Origin: Haladaptatus sp. ZSTT2
Lineage (GTDB): Archaea; Halobacteriota; Halobacteria; Halobacteriales; Halococcaceae
Direction of reading: 5' to 3'
Assembly (NCBI RefSeq): GCF_037081775.1
Contig: NZ_JBAMHQ010000002.1
Coordinates: 62,001 to 126,000, forward strand
Length of the DNA stretch: 64,000 nt
In this document: positions 1 through 8,927 of the stretch, in pieces
Layout: every line of letters starts with the position of its first letter
How positions within the stretch are numbered: the first letter of the stretch is position 1
Made by a program: the position numbers and the translations under genes
The notes under the pieces: generated by a model
The model's database searches: none
The model's input: the letters and a program-made list of their open reading frames with translations, nothing else
Told to the model about the DNA's origin: nothing

Positions 1-441
1 ACGTTCGACTACACGCGGCCGTGGATTGGGTATCTCTGTATCGGCTGTGCGCAAAAGACGGTCGAACAGACCATCGAGTACATCAAAGAGCGCGAAACCT
101 TTGGCAAACCGGTGGCGACGAACCAAGGCCCACAGTTCCAAGTTGCGGAGATGCTCACGAAACTCGACGTGGCCCGCCTGAAGTGTGACGAGGTGTGCTG
201 GCGGTTAGAAAACGGCATGGACCACACGAAAGACGCGGCCATGTCGAAGTGGTACTCGGCGGAAGTGAGCTTTCAAGTCGTCAAAGAGTGCACCGTGCTT
301 CACGGCCACTACGGCTACTCACAGGAGTCAGGGATTGGCCAACGGTTCTCCGACATCATGGGCAACGTCATCGCGGACGGCACCCCACAGATTCTGAAAC
401 TCATCATCGCGCGCGAGACGTTCGGGCGCGAATACATGTAA
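1..441 (+). CDS. Acyl-CoA dehydrogenase, C-terminal part
   Basis: The reading frame is open from base 1, so the N-terminal part lies outside the window. The visible 146 residues match the C-terminal helical domain of acyl-CoA dehydrogenases, which oxidise acyl-CoA to enoyl-CoA with FAD. The conserved ERETFGKPVA and NQGPQFQVAEM stretches and the closing ILKLIIARETFGREYM helix are seen. The usual catalytic glutamate region and the FAD-contacting helices fit the family. It is followed after 106 bases by an SDR on the same strand, consistent with a beta-oxidation-like catabolic group. Substrate cannot be told from this fragment. Confidence 0.93.
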   Translation, partial: TFDYTRPWIGYLCIGCAQKTVEQTIEYIKERETFGKPVATNQGPQFQVAEMLTKLDVARLKCDEVCWRLENGMDHTKDAAMSKWYSAEVSFQVVKECTVLHGHYGYSQESGIGQRFSDIMGNVIADGTPQILKLIIARETFGREYM

Positions 442-547
442 GGTCGGGTGGTTTTTTGCGGTTTTCGGGCGCGAGACTGACTGTTGTCTCCAGATAGCGC
501 CGCTCGCGGGGAAACTTATTTAGCCGTCGGAAGGGTCGTTTCTGGAG

Positions 548-1318
548 ATGAAAGAGCAGATAGATTTCAGTGGCGATGTCGTCCTCGTGACGGGGGCTGC
601 AGGCGGCATCGGAAGCGCGGTTGCAGAAGAGTTTGCAAAAGAGGGCGCGACGACCGTCGTCACCGACATCTCCCCAGAGGTGGGAACCGAGACAGCAGCG
701 ACCTTAGACGAGAAATACGACGCGACCGTCGTATTCAGACAACTCGACGTGGGCGACTACGGCTCGTGTGAGGAGACCATCAACGGTGTCGTAGACGAGT
801 TCGGGAGTCTCGATGTGCTCGTGAACGTCGCGGCGGGCGGCCTGCGCGAACACGACGACAACAAACCGTTCTATCAGACGACGCCCGAAGACTGGCAGAT
901 TCAATTCGACGTGACCTTCGGCGGCGCAATCAACACCTCACACGTCGCGGTCAAGCACATGATGGAACAAGAGCGCGGCGCGATTGTGAACTTCATCTCC
1001 GAGGCGCACAAGGGCCAAGAGCGCGGCGACAACAAGCTGTATGCAGCCTCGAAAGCTGGCGTCGCTGGATTCACGAAGGCGCTCTCAAACGAGGTCGGTC
1101 AACACAACATCAGAGTCAACGGGATTTCTCCGGCGGCGACACTGACGCCAGCTACTGAAGAACTGATTGGCAAATACGGCGATCGAATGTTGAAAAAGTA
1201 CGCCCTCAACCGACTCGGACGGCCAACCGACTCTGCGAACGCCGCCGTGTTTCTCGCGAGCGATGCCGCAGACTGGATTACCGGCCAAATCCTCAGCGTG
1301 AACGGCGGGTACTCGTAA
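548..1318 (+). CDS. SDR family NAD(P)-dependent oxidoreductase
   Basis: A classical 256-residue short-chain dehydrogenase/reductase, probably a 3-hydroxyacyl-CoA or alcohol dehydrogenase acting in the acid-degradation group around it. It shows the cofactor motif TGAAGGIG at residues 15-22, NVAAGG (variant of NAAG) near 93-98, a catalytic Ser at about 151 and YAASK at 165-169. The start ATG at 548 lies just behind an AT-rich ACTTATTTAG box, typical of a near-leaderless haloarchaeal promoter. Family assignment is certain; substrate (for example a 2-hydroxycyclohexanecarboxyl-CoA-like or 3-oxoacyl compound) is inferred from neighbours only. Confidence 0.93.
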   Translation: MKEQIDFSGDVVLVTGAAGGIGSAVAEEFAKEGATTVVTDISPEVGTETAATLDEKYDATVVFRQLDVGDYGSCEETINGVVDEFGSLDVLVNVAAGGLREHDDNKPFYQTTPEDWQIQFDVTFGGAINTSHVAVKHMMEQERGAIVNFISEAHKGQERGDNKLYAASKAGVAGFTKALSNEVGQHNIRVNGISPAATLTPATEELIGKYGDRMLKKYALNRLGRPTDSANAAVFLASDAADWITGQILSVNGGYS

Positions 1319-1409
1319 GCTTCGAGAAAGTGGATTTCGGGGTTCAGTCACCTGCGTGGTGATAACATGCACCAATAAGTATAACTGGATACTGCGTGTC
1401 AGTCGAACC

Positions 1410-2297
1410 ATGTATCCAGCGCGTTCGCTACTGTACGTGCCAGCGTACAATCAGGATTGGGTAGAAAACACGCCGCACACGACTGAGGCAGACGGCATCA
1501 TCTTCGACTTAGAAGATGGAACGTTGCCCGAGGATAAACCGGCGGCGAGAGAGCACATCCGTGAGACGTTACCCGAGTTGGGTGAGACAGAAAAGAGCAT
1601 TACTGTCCGGGTGAACCCACCCGAGACGGGCTATTTCGAAGACGATATTGCAGAGATTCTCCATCCGAATCTGGACGCCATCGTCCTCCCGAAAGTCGAT
1701 TCCGAGGAGTATGTTCGGTACGCCGACAACGCCCTGACGTTCGCCGAGCGACGAAAGGGCATCGAGAAGAATATCGACATCTATCTCCTGCCGGAATCGG
1801 CCTACGGCCTTTACAACCCCTACGAAATCTGTAGCGCGAGTGACCGCGTCGCGTCCATCACGGGTGGGACGACCAGAGACGGTGATTTCAATCGGGCGCT
1901 TGACTACGAGTTTACGCCGGAAGGCTTAGAATCGCTGTTCGCGCGCTCGAACGTGCTCGCAGGGGCGAAAGCGGCGGGTCTCAAGCAGATTATCTCAGGG
2001 GTGTGGACGGACATCGAGGATTTAGAGGGGCTGCGCAAGCACGCGACCTTCGCCAAACAGCTCGGGTACATGGGCTACGAAATCATTCACCCGAGCCACG
2101 CGGAAGTGGTAAACGAAGTGTTCACGCCAGACGAACAAGAAGCCAGAGAGCTCCAAGAGATGGTCACCGAAATCGAGTCGGCGTTCAGCGAAGGAAAGAG
2201 CATCATCAGGTGGCGCGGGGAGATGATCGACCGAGCCCATTTCACCACAGCAAAACAGAAACTCGAACGGGCGAAACTGTACGGCGTCCTCGACTGA
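1410..2297 (+). CDS. HpcH/HpaI aldolase / citrate lyase beta-like (CitE family) lyase
   Basis: A 295-residue TIM-barrel lyase that cleaves or forms C-C bonds in malyl-, citramalyl- or citryl-CoA-type substrates with Mg2+. Recognisable are RSLLYVPA near the N-terminus, the acidic metal site FDLEDGTLP, the ITVRVNPP strand with the conserved Arg, and VLPKVDS. I chose ATG 1410 rather than an in-frame codon at 1356 because all family members begin at about this point and a TATAA box lies about 28 bases before it. Its position between an SDR and a hydroxyisobutyrate-dehydrogenase-like gene suggests a final cleavage step in degradation of a branched or hydroxylated acid. The exact CoA ester is not determinable. 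Confidence 0.88.
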   Translation: MYPARSLLYVPAYNQDWVENTPHTTEADGIIFDLEDGTLPEDKPAAREHIRETLPELGETEKSITVRVNPPETGYFEDDIAEILHPNLDAIVLPKVDSEEYVRYADNALTFAERRKGIEKNIDIYLLPESAYGLYNPYEICSASDRVASITGGTTRDGDFNRALDYEFTPEGLESLFARSNVLAGAKAAGLKQIISGVWTDIEDLEGLRKHATFAKQLGYMGYEIIHPSHAEVVNEVFTPDEQEARELQEMVTEIESAFSEGKSIIRWRGEMIDRAHFTTAKQKLERAKLYGVLD

Positions 2298-2303
2298 CGG
2301 AGG

Positions 2304-3182
2304 TTATTTCTCGGTCGCGATTTTCTCCTCGACAAAGTCGTAAACGCGGCTCAAATCGGTTTCTCCGCCGTAGTCTGTCTTGGCGAATTTATACAGGTGT
2401 CTGACGTTCGCCGCGAGCATTCCGGGGGTGTGATTGTCCTCGAGGAACTGGGCGGCCAGGCGCAGGTCTTTGTCGGCGATGCCGATGCTCCCCTGAATGT
2501 CGTAGCGACCTTCGAGGACGTGAACCGGGATGATGTAGCGCGTGGCCGTAGAGCTACCGGCGCTGTGATTGATGACTTCGAGGAGTTTTTCGCGGTCGAT
2601 ACCCGCTTTGTCTGCGGCGACCACCGCCTCGCAGGCGGCGTACAGGTTGTTGTACGTCAGGTAGTTATTGAGGAGTTTTACTTTGTTGCCGTCACTCGGC
2701 TGCTCGCCGACGTGGAAGATGTTACTGCAAAAGGGCTCGAAAATTTGCTTGTGTTCCTCGAACAGGGCCTTTGGGCCGCCGACCATGGCGGTCAGTTCGC
2801 CTGCACGCTGGTCGCCGCTCGCGGGTGCGCCGAGGAGGTTGATGTCGTGTTCTGCGAGCAGTGCTTCGAGGGCATCTGTGGCGCGTGGCAACCCCGTCGT
2901 CACGTCGATAATCGTTGCGCCCGGGTCGAGCGTTTCGAGCAGGCCTTCTTCGCCCGTGACGACGCCTTCGACCTGCTCTGGGTCAACCAACACGGTGAAC
3001 ACTACGTCTGCGTTGCGACCAACGGCTGCTGGCGAGGCTGCGGCCTGCGCACCGTCTTCGACCAGCGAAGTCATCGCGCCCTCGCGGATGTCGTACACCG
3101 TCAACTCCCACCCAGCCGCCAAGAGGTGTTCTGCGATTGGTTTCCCGAAGTTCCCAAGCCCAATGAAGCCTATCCGTGACAT
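2304..3182 (-). CDS. NAD(P)-dependent 3-hydroxyisobutyrate/6-phosphogluconate dehydrogenase family oxidoreductase
   Basis: A 292-residue beta-hydroxyacid dehydrogenase. It opens with MSRIGFIGLGNFGKP, the Rossmann GLGNFG loop at residues 8-13; the substrate motif appears as APASGDQRAGELT; the catalytic Lys is in GNKVKLLNNY. Such enzymes oxidise 3-hydroxyisobutyrate, tartronate semialdehyde or similar 3-hydroxy acids. ATG 3182 is preferred to an upstream in-frame ATG at 3227 because the family begins directly at this Rossmann strand. The gene is convergent with the CitE-like gene (6 bases between stops) and divergent from the amidohydrolase at 3271, so the 88-base gap carries both promoters. 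Confidence 0.9.
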   Translation of the reverse strand: MSRIGFIGLGNFGKPIAEHLLAAGWELTVYDIREGAMTSLVEDGAQAAASPAAVGRNADVVFTVLVDPEQVEGVVTGEEGLLETLDPGATIIDVTTGLPRATDALEALLAEHDINLLGAPASGDQRAGELTAMVGGPKALFEEHKQIFEPFCSNIFHVGEQPSDGNKVKLLNNYLTYNNLYAACEAVVAADKAGIDREKLLEVINHSAGSSTATRYIIPVHVLEGRYDIQGSIGIADKDLRLAAQFLEDNHTPGMLAANVRHLYKFAKTDYGGETDLSRVYDFVEEKIATEK

Positions 3183-3270
3183 ACACTGTATGAGGTGTGT
3201 TAGCAACAATAACTCTTTGTGTGGCACCCAAATCTATAATTACGGCGGCCGCAAACTGAGACAGTGAGCC

Positions 3271-4140
3271 ATGGGAACTAGCGACATCCAGATATTAGAC
3301 GTACATTCACATTTCTCGACCGAAGAGGGGTTCGTGTTTCAGAATCCCGGCGATTCAGACACGTTCGGTGAGAACTTCGAGATGCGAACTGAAGCGGAGA
3401 TGGTCGAAGACCTCAAAGCGGCGAACGTAAAGCCGATGCTCGACTTCGGGTTTACGGCGACGATTCCGACCGCCGAAGCCGCGGGAAAACACGACTATTT
3501 CGCGGAGATGTACGGTGAGAACCCGGATGCGTTCCTCGGCCTCTGGGTGCAACTCGACCCTCGCGACGACGACACAGCAGGCGAGTTTGAGCGCTGTCTC
3601 ACCAGCCTCGACATGGGTATCACGGGGTTCACCATCAACGGCTCGACCACGAACGTCCCGGCTGACGACGACCGGTACGACCCCATCTACGAACTGTGTC
3701 TCGAACACAACGCACCCGTCCTCATCAACGTCGGCTACTCGGGGCTCGGCGCTGGCCAGCCCGGCGGTGGCGGCCACCTCGTCGAGCACTGCCACCCCAA
3801 AACAGCTGACAGAGTGGCTGCGAACTATCCAGACCTCCAGATAGTTCTCGGGCGGCCTGCGTGGCCGTGGCAGGGACAGGCAATCGCCTCGCTCCTCCAC
3901 AAAGCGAACATCGTGGGCAACGAACTCCACGGCTGGCGACCAAAGTACTATCCTGAAGAACTCACCTACGACATCAGCCGGCGGCTGAAGAACAAGGTAC
4001 TGTTCGGCGGCGACTACCCACTTCTCGACTACAAAACCCTGCGCGCAGATTGGGAAGCGATGGGGCTCGACGACGAAGTGCTCGAAAAAGTCTACTACAA
4101 GAACGCAGAGCGGGTGTTCAGCCAGTTTGGCGATGTCTGA
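3271..4140 (+). CDS. Amidohydrolase family 2 (TIM-barrel metal-dependent hydrolase/decarboxylase)
   Basis: A 289-residue protein of the COG2159 amidohydrolase-2 group, which includes ACMSD-type and resorcylate-type decarboxylases as well as lactonases. It begins with the strand ILDVHSHF carrying the HxH metal ligands and ends with LFGGDYPLLDY, the Asp-bearing last strand of the barrel. A His in LHGWRPKYYPEE lies between them. It starts divergently from the oxidoreductase at 3182 and is followed by an SDR 33 bases later, probably one transcription unit. Whether it decarboxylates or hydrolyses cannot be decided by eye. Confidence 0.88.
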   Translation: MGTSDIQILDVHSHFSTEEGFVFQNPGDSDTFGENFEMRTEAEMVEDLKAANVKPMLDFGFTATIPTAEAAGKHDYFAEMYGENPDAFLGLWVQLDPRDDDTAGEFERCLTSLDMGITGFTINGSTTNVPADDDRYDPIYELCLEHNAPVLINVGYSGLGAGQPGGGGHLVEHCHPKTADRVAANYPDLQIVLGRPAWPWQGQAIASLLHKANIVGNELHGWRPKYYPEELTYDISRRLKNKVLFGGDYPLLDYKTLRADWEAMGLDDEVLEKVYYKNAERVFSQFGDV

Positions 4141-4173
4141 CAACAGCACATTTATCACGCCACCCAGACCACT

Positions 4174-4899
4174 ATGTGCATGGTTAGAACGGCACTAGTC
4201 ACGGGTGGCAGCGGCGGAATCGGTTCTGCGTGTGTGCGGGCGCTCGCTCCAGAGTGCAACGTCGCGTTCCAGTATTATTCGAACGAAGAAGCCGCGAATG
4301 CACTCGTCGCAGACCTCGAAGCTGCGGGCCATGAGAACGTCCTCGCCCTTCGCGCGAACGTGACCGACGAAGCTGACGTAGAGGAACTGGTCGCTGCCGT
4401 GACCGCCGAATTTGGGTCACTCGACATTCTCGTAAACAGCGCGGGCATCATGAAAGGCCAAAGCCTCGAAGAGATTTCTGCGGCGAGTATCGACCAACTC
4501 ATTTCGATTAATCTCGTCGGAACTATTCTGTGCACGCGAGCGGCATTGCCTGCGATGGTCGAATCGGAGACGGGCCACATCATCAACGTCTCATCGACGG
4601 CGGGCACCCACGGCAGCTACGGCGACCCGGTGTACGCCGCCTCGAAAGGCGGACAAGTCTCGTTCACGCAGTCGCTCGCGAGCGTCTACACCAAACAAAA
4701 CATCTTCTCGAACACCGTCGCCCCGGGTGCGGTGGAAACCGACATGTTCCCCGACGAGTGGGTTGAGGGCGTGAAAAAAGGGTATCCGCTCAAGCGACTC
4801 GTCCAGCCCGAGGAGGTCGCAGAAGCTGTTGTGTTCCTCTCAAACACGACGAGCATCTCGGGCGAAGTCATCGAAATCGACCAAGGAAAGCTGCTCTGA
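4174..4899 (+). CDS. SDR family oxidoreductase (FabG-like)
   Basis: A 241-residue classical SDR with TGGSGGIG (10-17), NSAG (88-91), catalytic Ser at about 141 and YAASK (154-158), followed by the NTVAPGAVETDM loop. It resembles 3-oxoacyl-ACP/CoA reductases. Two possible starts exist: ATG 4174 and ATG 4180; a TTTATC box at about 4150 supports a leaderless transcript at either. It closes the catabolic group that begins at the left edge. Substrate unknown. Confidence 0.9.
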   Translation: MCMVRTALVTGGSGGIGSACVRALAPECNVAFQYYSNEEAANALVADLEAAGHENVLALRANVTDEADVEELVAAVTAEFGSLDILVNSAGIMKGQSLEEISAASIDQLISINLVGTILCTRAALPAMVESETGHIINVSSTAGTHGSYGDPVYAASKGGQVSFTQSLASVYTKQNIFSNTVAPGAVETDMFPDEWVEGVKKGYPLKRLVQPEEVAEAVVFLSNTTSISGEVIEIDQGKLL

Positions 4900-5819
4900 A
4901 TCTGAAAACTGTCTGGCGATTGCTTCTCCTTTCACCCTGTCACCCATTGAGCGTGCTTCCGGTTATCCCACGCCCGTCGACCGCACTCTCCAGTGAAACG
5001 GTCACAACGGAAAATACATCAGAATGAGATTCGGATATCCCGAACGTTCTGGGACGAAGGGTGTGTTAACAACTATCGTGGGAGAGCACAGGAAGAATGG
5101 TGGATGTCCACAGCCAAACCATTACAATTGTATGTGTGTAATGGAAGACGAGTTGTCGGGCCGTCTACTGGTTGTGGCGCGGACGGAACTCCGAAAACGC
5201 GCAAATATCGTTCGGTTATGCCGAATTTGATTGTAGTGGATCGAGGTTGTTTCCTCGAGTGGAAATATGTCTAGCTTAAATTAGTTATGCAATAATATAA
5301 AAATTCGATAATATACGTAGCGGGTAGTTGATCGAGCTGCTTGTGAGAGGTTGATAGAATGGCAGGGAGTCATTTGAGTGGAGTTAAACGAATCAATATG
5401 AAAAGTAAATTCGAAAATAGAACAAATATCGAGGTAGTTGTGTAAAGAAAAGCCTATATTGACACATCAAACAGAGTTTCGAAGGGGGATAGTAAACTAC
5501 CAAAATATCACGTCCCAAAGGAAGAAATGCTAGCCGTTCGGAGAAGGTATTAAATTTATAGAATAGCCAGAATTCCAATATTTAAGTTTGTTTGACTGGG
5601 TTGAGTGCACATCTTTGAGCAAAAGCAACACCGACGCAGGGTAGGGTCTCAAAATGTATTGAAAATAACTTGTTGGATTGGCACTGTCACTGTCAAAAAA
5701 AGAGCTGAAGATACGACTGAGATTCGACTAGACGAGTCAAGATCGAAATAAAAACGCGTCGGAATGGCTGTTGACGACGCAAGGGTGAGCTACCCCCTTT
5801 TTGTTAGCTTAGCAACGAG
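4900..5819. other. Gene-free AT-rich interval
   Basis: About 920 bases with no reading frame of haloarchaeal composition. From about 5270 to 5760 the sequence is markedly AT-rich compared with both sides and short frames have no acidic-proteome character. I see no intact transposase, tRNA or clear repeat. It marks the border between the catabolic genes on the left and the replication zone on the right and may be decayed insertion DNA. Confidence 0.6.
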
Positions 5820-6272
5820 CTATTGGCCCCACGACATCGCATCACGCGGCGCGGCCTCTGGAAGATACATCGTCTTCTCTCTGCCAATTTGGACGCGGAC
5901 GATAATTTCGTCGTCTTCGAGTTGTTGGAGCAGACGGCTATCCGTCGAACACGACCAGGCCGTCATGTCGGCAAACGCCTGCTGTTGTAGCTCGCCATCG
6001 TGATCAGCGAGGATGCTGGTGACGAACTCAGCGGGCGTCAACCCCGCGTGCGTCACCACGTCTGCAAGCGATTCGAGCGCCGCTGGATCAATGGGCTGAA
6101 ACTGAGTGGAAACGTCCGTAGAACCGAATCGTTCGGAGGGCTCCGTGGCGGAGGAGGGTGAAGCGGGTGACTCCTCTGCGTTGCATGATTCTGTTTTCGA
6201 TTCGAAGAGAGCGCAAAATTTCAATGGGAACTCCCGCAGGCACGCAAGAATCACTGCGGGTGTAAGACGCAT
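5820..6272 (-). CDS. Uncharacterised haloarchaeal protein
   Basis: A 150-residue acidic protein that I do not recognise. The N-terminus (MRLTPAVILACLREFP) is hydrophobic/basic, then a Ser/Glu/Pro-rich linker runs to about residue 60, followed by a probable compact helical domain (ESLADVVTHAGLTPAEFV) and a beta-rich tail with IIVRVQIGREKTMYLP. I prefer ATG 6272 to an upstream ATG at 6350 because the upstream stretch is low-acid and a TACAATACTTA element lies shortly before 6272. It is the first gene of the replication zone and is divergent from the NUDIX gene. Confidence 0.6.
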   Translation of the reverse strand: MRLTPAVILACLREFPLKFCALFESKTESCNAEESPASPSSATEPSERFGSTDVSTQFQPIDPAALESLADVVTHAGLTPAEFVTSILADHDGELQQQAFADMTAWSCSTDSRLLQQLEDDEIIVRVQIGREKTMYLPEAAPRDAMSWGQ

Positions 6273-6569
6273 CCAAGTAAGTATTGTATTGCTCGACGTA
6301 ATACTCCTCCACCCCAAGGGTTTGGGTTTCTGGCCCGCGTCGCGAGGCAACTCAGTGGCGGTCGGACAGCGAGTGAACCGTCCCGGTCAAGGCCAACGCG
6401 TTCATGTGGGCCATCGACACCGCCGGGGAGGTGAAGAGAGCTTCCGTGTGAATCCTTCGTGTGGCGGACAGCCACGTCCGACCACGATACAAGACGATTG
6501 CATACCTAATACGCCACTAGACCCCTTTCAGAAAACCTTTTTGTGGGATACGCGCGTCGTTTTTGTAGA

Positions 6570-6992
6570 ATGAGCGTACAAAAACCGTCATACGTCCAAA
6601 AGGCGTGCGCATACATCACGCGGGGAGACCACGAGTTGCTCGTGTTCGAGGGGCCTGGCCACGAGGGGTTACAGATCCCAAAGGGGACGATTGAACCCGG
6701 CGAGAATCCGCGGACGGCGGTGTTACGTGAAATCATCGAGGAAAGCGGGCTTGGCGCCATCAGCGAAACGCGCCATCTGACGACCGACGTTTGGACGCGG
6801 CGCAACTCACCGCCACGGCGCTACATCCGCCACTTCTTCCACACGACTGTCCACGAGCCCCGCGACCGCTGGACGCACACCGTAACCGGGGACGGCGAAG
6901 AAAGCGGCGCTGAATTCGAATTTTCGTGGGTTGAACTCCCGGCGAACAGCGATTTCGCCCTCTCGCTCGACGACTACGTCGACCTGCTGTAA
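6570..6992 (+). CDS. NUDIX hydrolase
   Basis: A 140-residue NUDIX protein that hydrolyses nucleoside-diphosphate-linked substrates with Mg2+. The full NUDIX box is visible: G39, E45, R53-E54, E57-E58 and G60-L61 in GTIEPGENPRTAVLREIIEE. ATG 6570 is chosen because a TTTTTGTGGGATA promoter-like stretch precedes it and the protein then starts at the usual family position. It stands just outside the origin region with a nested palindrome 20 bases after its stop. Substrate not predictable. Confidence 0.9.
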   Translation: MSVQKPSYVQKACAYITRGDHELLVFEGPGHEGLQIPKGTIEPGENPRTAVLREIIEESGLGAISETRHLTTDVWTRRNSPPRRYIRHFFHTTVHEPRDRWTHTVTGDGEESGAEFEFSWVELPANSDFALSLDDYVDLL

Positions 6993-7012
6993 CGCGACAG
7001 CTAACTAGGGTG

Positions 7013-7057
7013 GTACAAACCAGTTTGGGTCGTTTGGCTAGCCAAACGAGTTTGTAC
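7013..7057. promoter_or_regulatory. Nested inverted repeats, probable protein-binding site
   Basis: An 18-bp perfect palindrome (CGTTTGGCTAGCCAAACG, 7031-7048) lies inside an outer 8-bp inverted repeat GTACAAAC (7013-7020) / GTTTGTAC (7050-7057). The whole block also reads in 9-base steps of the AGTTTGGGT type. Its left part shares TACAAACCAGTTTG with the palindrome over the parA start at 15271-15286, so the same protein probably binds both. A role as partition site or operator is inference. Confidence 0.6.
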
Positions 7058-7110
7058 GCTTCGACGCGCGAGCGCGGCCGGGAGTGAACCCACACATCAC
7101 ACGGCTCAAG

Positions 7111-7317
7111 ACAGCGGAAATAGTGGTGTACAGCCACATGGCCGGAGGACGGAGTTAGTATGCCACATGCGCATTTTGAGAGTTTGGATAGATTGTACAG
7201 TTTGAAAATATTGTTCAGAGAAGGGAGTGAGTAAATTGGACAAGACACCCGATCGACCTAATGGTCAACGAAACATCCCCAACATATTCCATCGATAACA
7301 GCGGAAATTGTGGTGTT
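7111..7317 (-). repeat. Two origin-type repeats downstream of orc
   Basis: Copies of the origin repeat in the orientation ACAGCGGAAAnnGTGGTGT at 7111-7129 (ACAGCGGAAATAGTGGTGT) and 7297-7317 (AACAGCGGAAATTGTGGTG and two more bases). They lie on the 3' side of the initiator gene, opposite in orientation to the main cluster, so that the gene is bracketed by inverted repeat sets. Confidence 0.75.
7183..7218 (+). repeat. 9-bp phased repeat array 1
   Basis: Four consecutive 9-base units: TTTGGATAG, ATTGTACAG, TTTGAAAAT, ATTGTTCAG, each starting T/A-TTG. The first 16 bases are identical to those of array 45182-45197. There is no reading frame across it. Confidence 0.6.
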
Positions 7318-7407
7318 ACTTCACAGACTGAAGGCGGCTTCGAGGGAATTGAAAGAGTGACGCCTGTCATCGGAACATGTTTTTCGATTGCTACCAGTGC
7401 CTATGGT

Positions 7408-7609
7408 ATGACTCCGTCTGGTGGGACGAAATTTTCAGACCGGCGCTATCTTGTTTTGAGCGGTGTTTTTTCTGGGGGCGGTGGGGCTTTCCTACGAGTA
7501 CATGGTCGCCGAATGGAGTTCCAACAGTGTCATGGTGATTGTCGGTGCAAGCCTCATGCTCACCGTGTTGGTCATCGGTCTCTCACGAAGGAGCCGACAG
7601 CGCGAGTGA
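7408..7609 (+). pseudogene. Small two-helix membrane protein interrupted by a -/+1 frameshift
   Basis: Reading from ATG 7408 gives MTPSGGTKFSDRRYLVLSGV, then a run of six T (7466-7471). If one T is ignored the frame continues FLGAVGLSYEYMVAEWSSNS and SVMVIVGASLMLTVLVIGLS with a basic tail, ending at TGA 7607-7609. This forms a sensible protein of about 66 residues with two membrane helices. In the uninterrupted frame the second half becomes Cys/His/Arg-rich and implausible. It could be a decayed gene, a sequencing error in the T run or slippage-dependent expression. It is convergent with the initiator gene. Confidence 0.45.
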
Positions 7610-7639
7610 GAAGTGAGTTCTGAGACGAGACGGCTAGGG

Positions 7640-8914
7640 CTACTTTCGAAACGCCTCGTCGAGCGTGGGCTGGTGGTAGCGTTTGATGCTCTCGTGGGTG
7701 CCAACGTACTCAATAGTGTCAGAAAGCGCAGAGAGCACGACCTGTAAATCCTGTTTGAGCGAGTGCTCGCGATACTTCCCACCCGACATACCCTCGTTTT
7801 TCTCGATAGAAGTGACGATACCGAGCATTGAGAGGTCTGCGAGGTGGTCGCGCATCCGCCGACTGGTGAGCGGCTCTGAGTTGATCTGCTTGCAAAACTG
7901 CTCGTAGCGCGGCCGGAGTTGTCGAGAGCGAACCGGCGTCTCTCCCGCAGCATCAAGGGTCGCAAGCGCGTAGAGAACGAGTCGAGCGTGTTGGGTGAGT
8001 TCTGAGACCCCATCGACGATGCGGTCGCGTTCGAGCTTTTCGCGTGCGTCTTTGACGTGTTGGACGGTGATTTTCTCCGCGCCGTCTTTGCGCGCGAGGT
8101 CGCCCGCTTCAAGCAGGAGGTCGAGTGCCTGGCGTGCGTCACCCGCGTCCTGTGCGCCGTAGGCCGCACAAAGCGGGATGACATCCGAGGAGAGCACTTC
8201 AGGGTGGAACGCGACCTGTTCGCGCTGGCGAAGCACCGACTGTAACTCGCTTGCGTCATAGGGCGGGAACGAAACCTCCTTTTCACAGAGCGACGAGCGC
8301 ACTTTCGCAGAGAGCGAATCCCGGAACGAAAGGTCGTTGCTGATGCCGATAATGCCAATTCTGGAGTTCGTGAGATAGCCGTTCGAGCGCGCGCGAGGAA
8401 TTTGGTAGAGAATGGAGTTGTCCTTGATGTGGTCCACCTCGTCTAAGACGAGCAAAATTGTTCCCCCGAGGCTGTCGAGTTCGTCCCAGAGATAGCTGTA
8501 GACCTGCGCTTGGGGATAGCCAGTGTTGCTGATGTGATTGGCCGGGTCGCGAAGCGTGTTCACGAGCCGAATCGCGACTTGGTAGCTGGAGTTGAGTCCG
8601 TCGCAGTTGACCTCGATGACGTTGAGCGTCACATCGTCGTATCGTTCGACGTCAGCCCGCAGCTGTGAGAGTAAAAATCGAGTCGCTGCCGTCTTCCCAA
8701 CCCCACTTTTGCCGTACAGAAAGATGTTCGATGGGGCTTCGCCGTTGATGACCGGCTGGAGGGCGGCGTGGAACTCTTCTAGCTCCTCATCGCGACCGAC
8801 GAGCTCATCTGGTGTGTACTCTTCGAGGAGCGCATCGCGATTTTTGTAAAGAGAATCGTCCCGCTCGAAACTGAAGGATGTCACGTTGCCACTCGATTCG
8901 CTCACAGCGTACAT
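7640..8914 (-). CDS. cdc6: Orc1/Cdc6 family replication initiator
   Basis: A 424-residue AAA+ initiator that recognises origin repeats and loads the MCM helicase. Visible: the N-terminal lead with LVGRDEELEEF, Walker A GKSGVGKT at 68-75, Walker B ILLVLDEVDHI near 155, sensor-1 GIISNDLSF-like strand, the arginine-rich lid, and a C-terminal winged-helix part (LTSRRMRDHLADLSMLGIV). Origin repeats lie on both sides and some sit between its promoter TATA (TTATATAC) and the ATG at 8914, so self-repression through the origin sites is likely. The adjacent ori, inverted repeats and the parA operon 7 kb away make a replicon core. Confidence 0.95.
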   Translation of the reverse strand: MYAVSESSGNVTSFSFERDDSLYKNRDALLEEYTPDELVGRDEELEEFHAALQPVINGEAPSNIFLYGKSGVGKTAATRFLLSQLRADVERYDDVTLNVIEVNCDGLNSSYQVAIRLVNTLRDPANHISNTGYPQAQVYSYLWDELDSLGGTILLVLDEVDHIKDNSILYQIPRARSNGYLTNSRIGIIGISNDLSFRDSLSAKVRSSLCEKEVSFPPYDASELQSVLRQREQVAFHPEVLSSDVIPLCAAYGAQDAGDARQALDLLLEAGDLARKDGAEKITVQHVKDAREKLERDRIVDGVSELTQHARLVLYALATLDAAGETPVRSRQLRPRYEQFCKQINSEPLTSRRMRDHLADLSMLGIVTSIEKNEGMSGGKYREHSLKQDLQVVLSALSDTIEYVGTHESIKRYHQPTLDEAFRK

Positions 8915-8927
8915 AAAACTAGGGCGT

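Noticed and set aside
4993-5274. Short frames in the 4.9-5.8 kb interval
   Set aside because: Composition unlike the rest of the proteome and no promoter or homologous motif.
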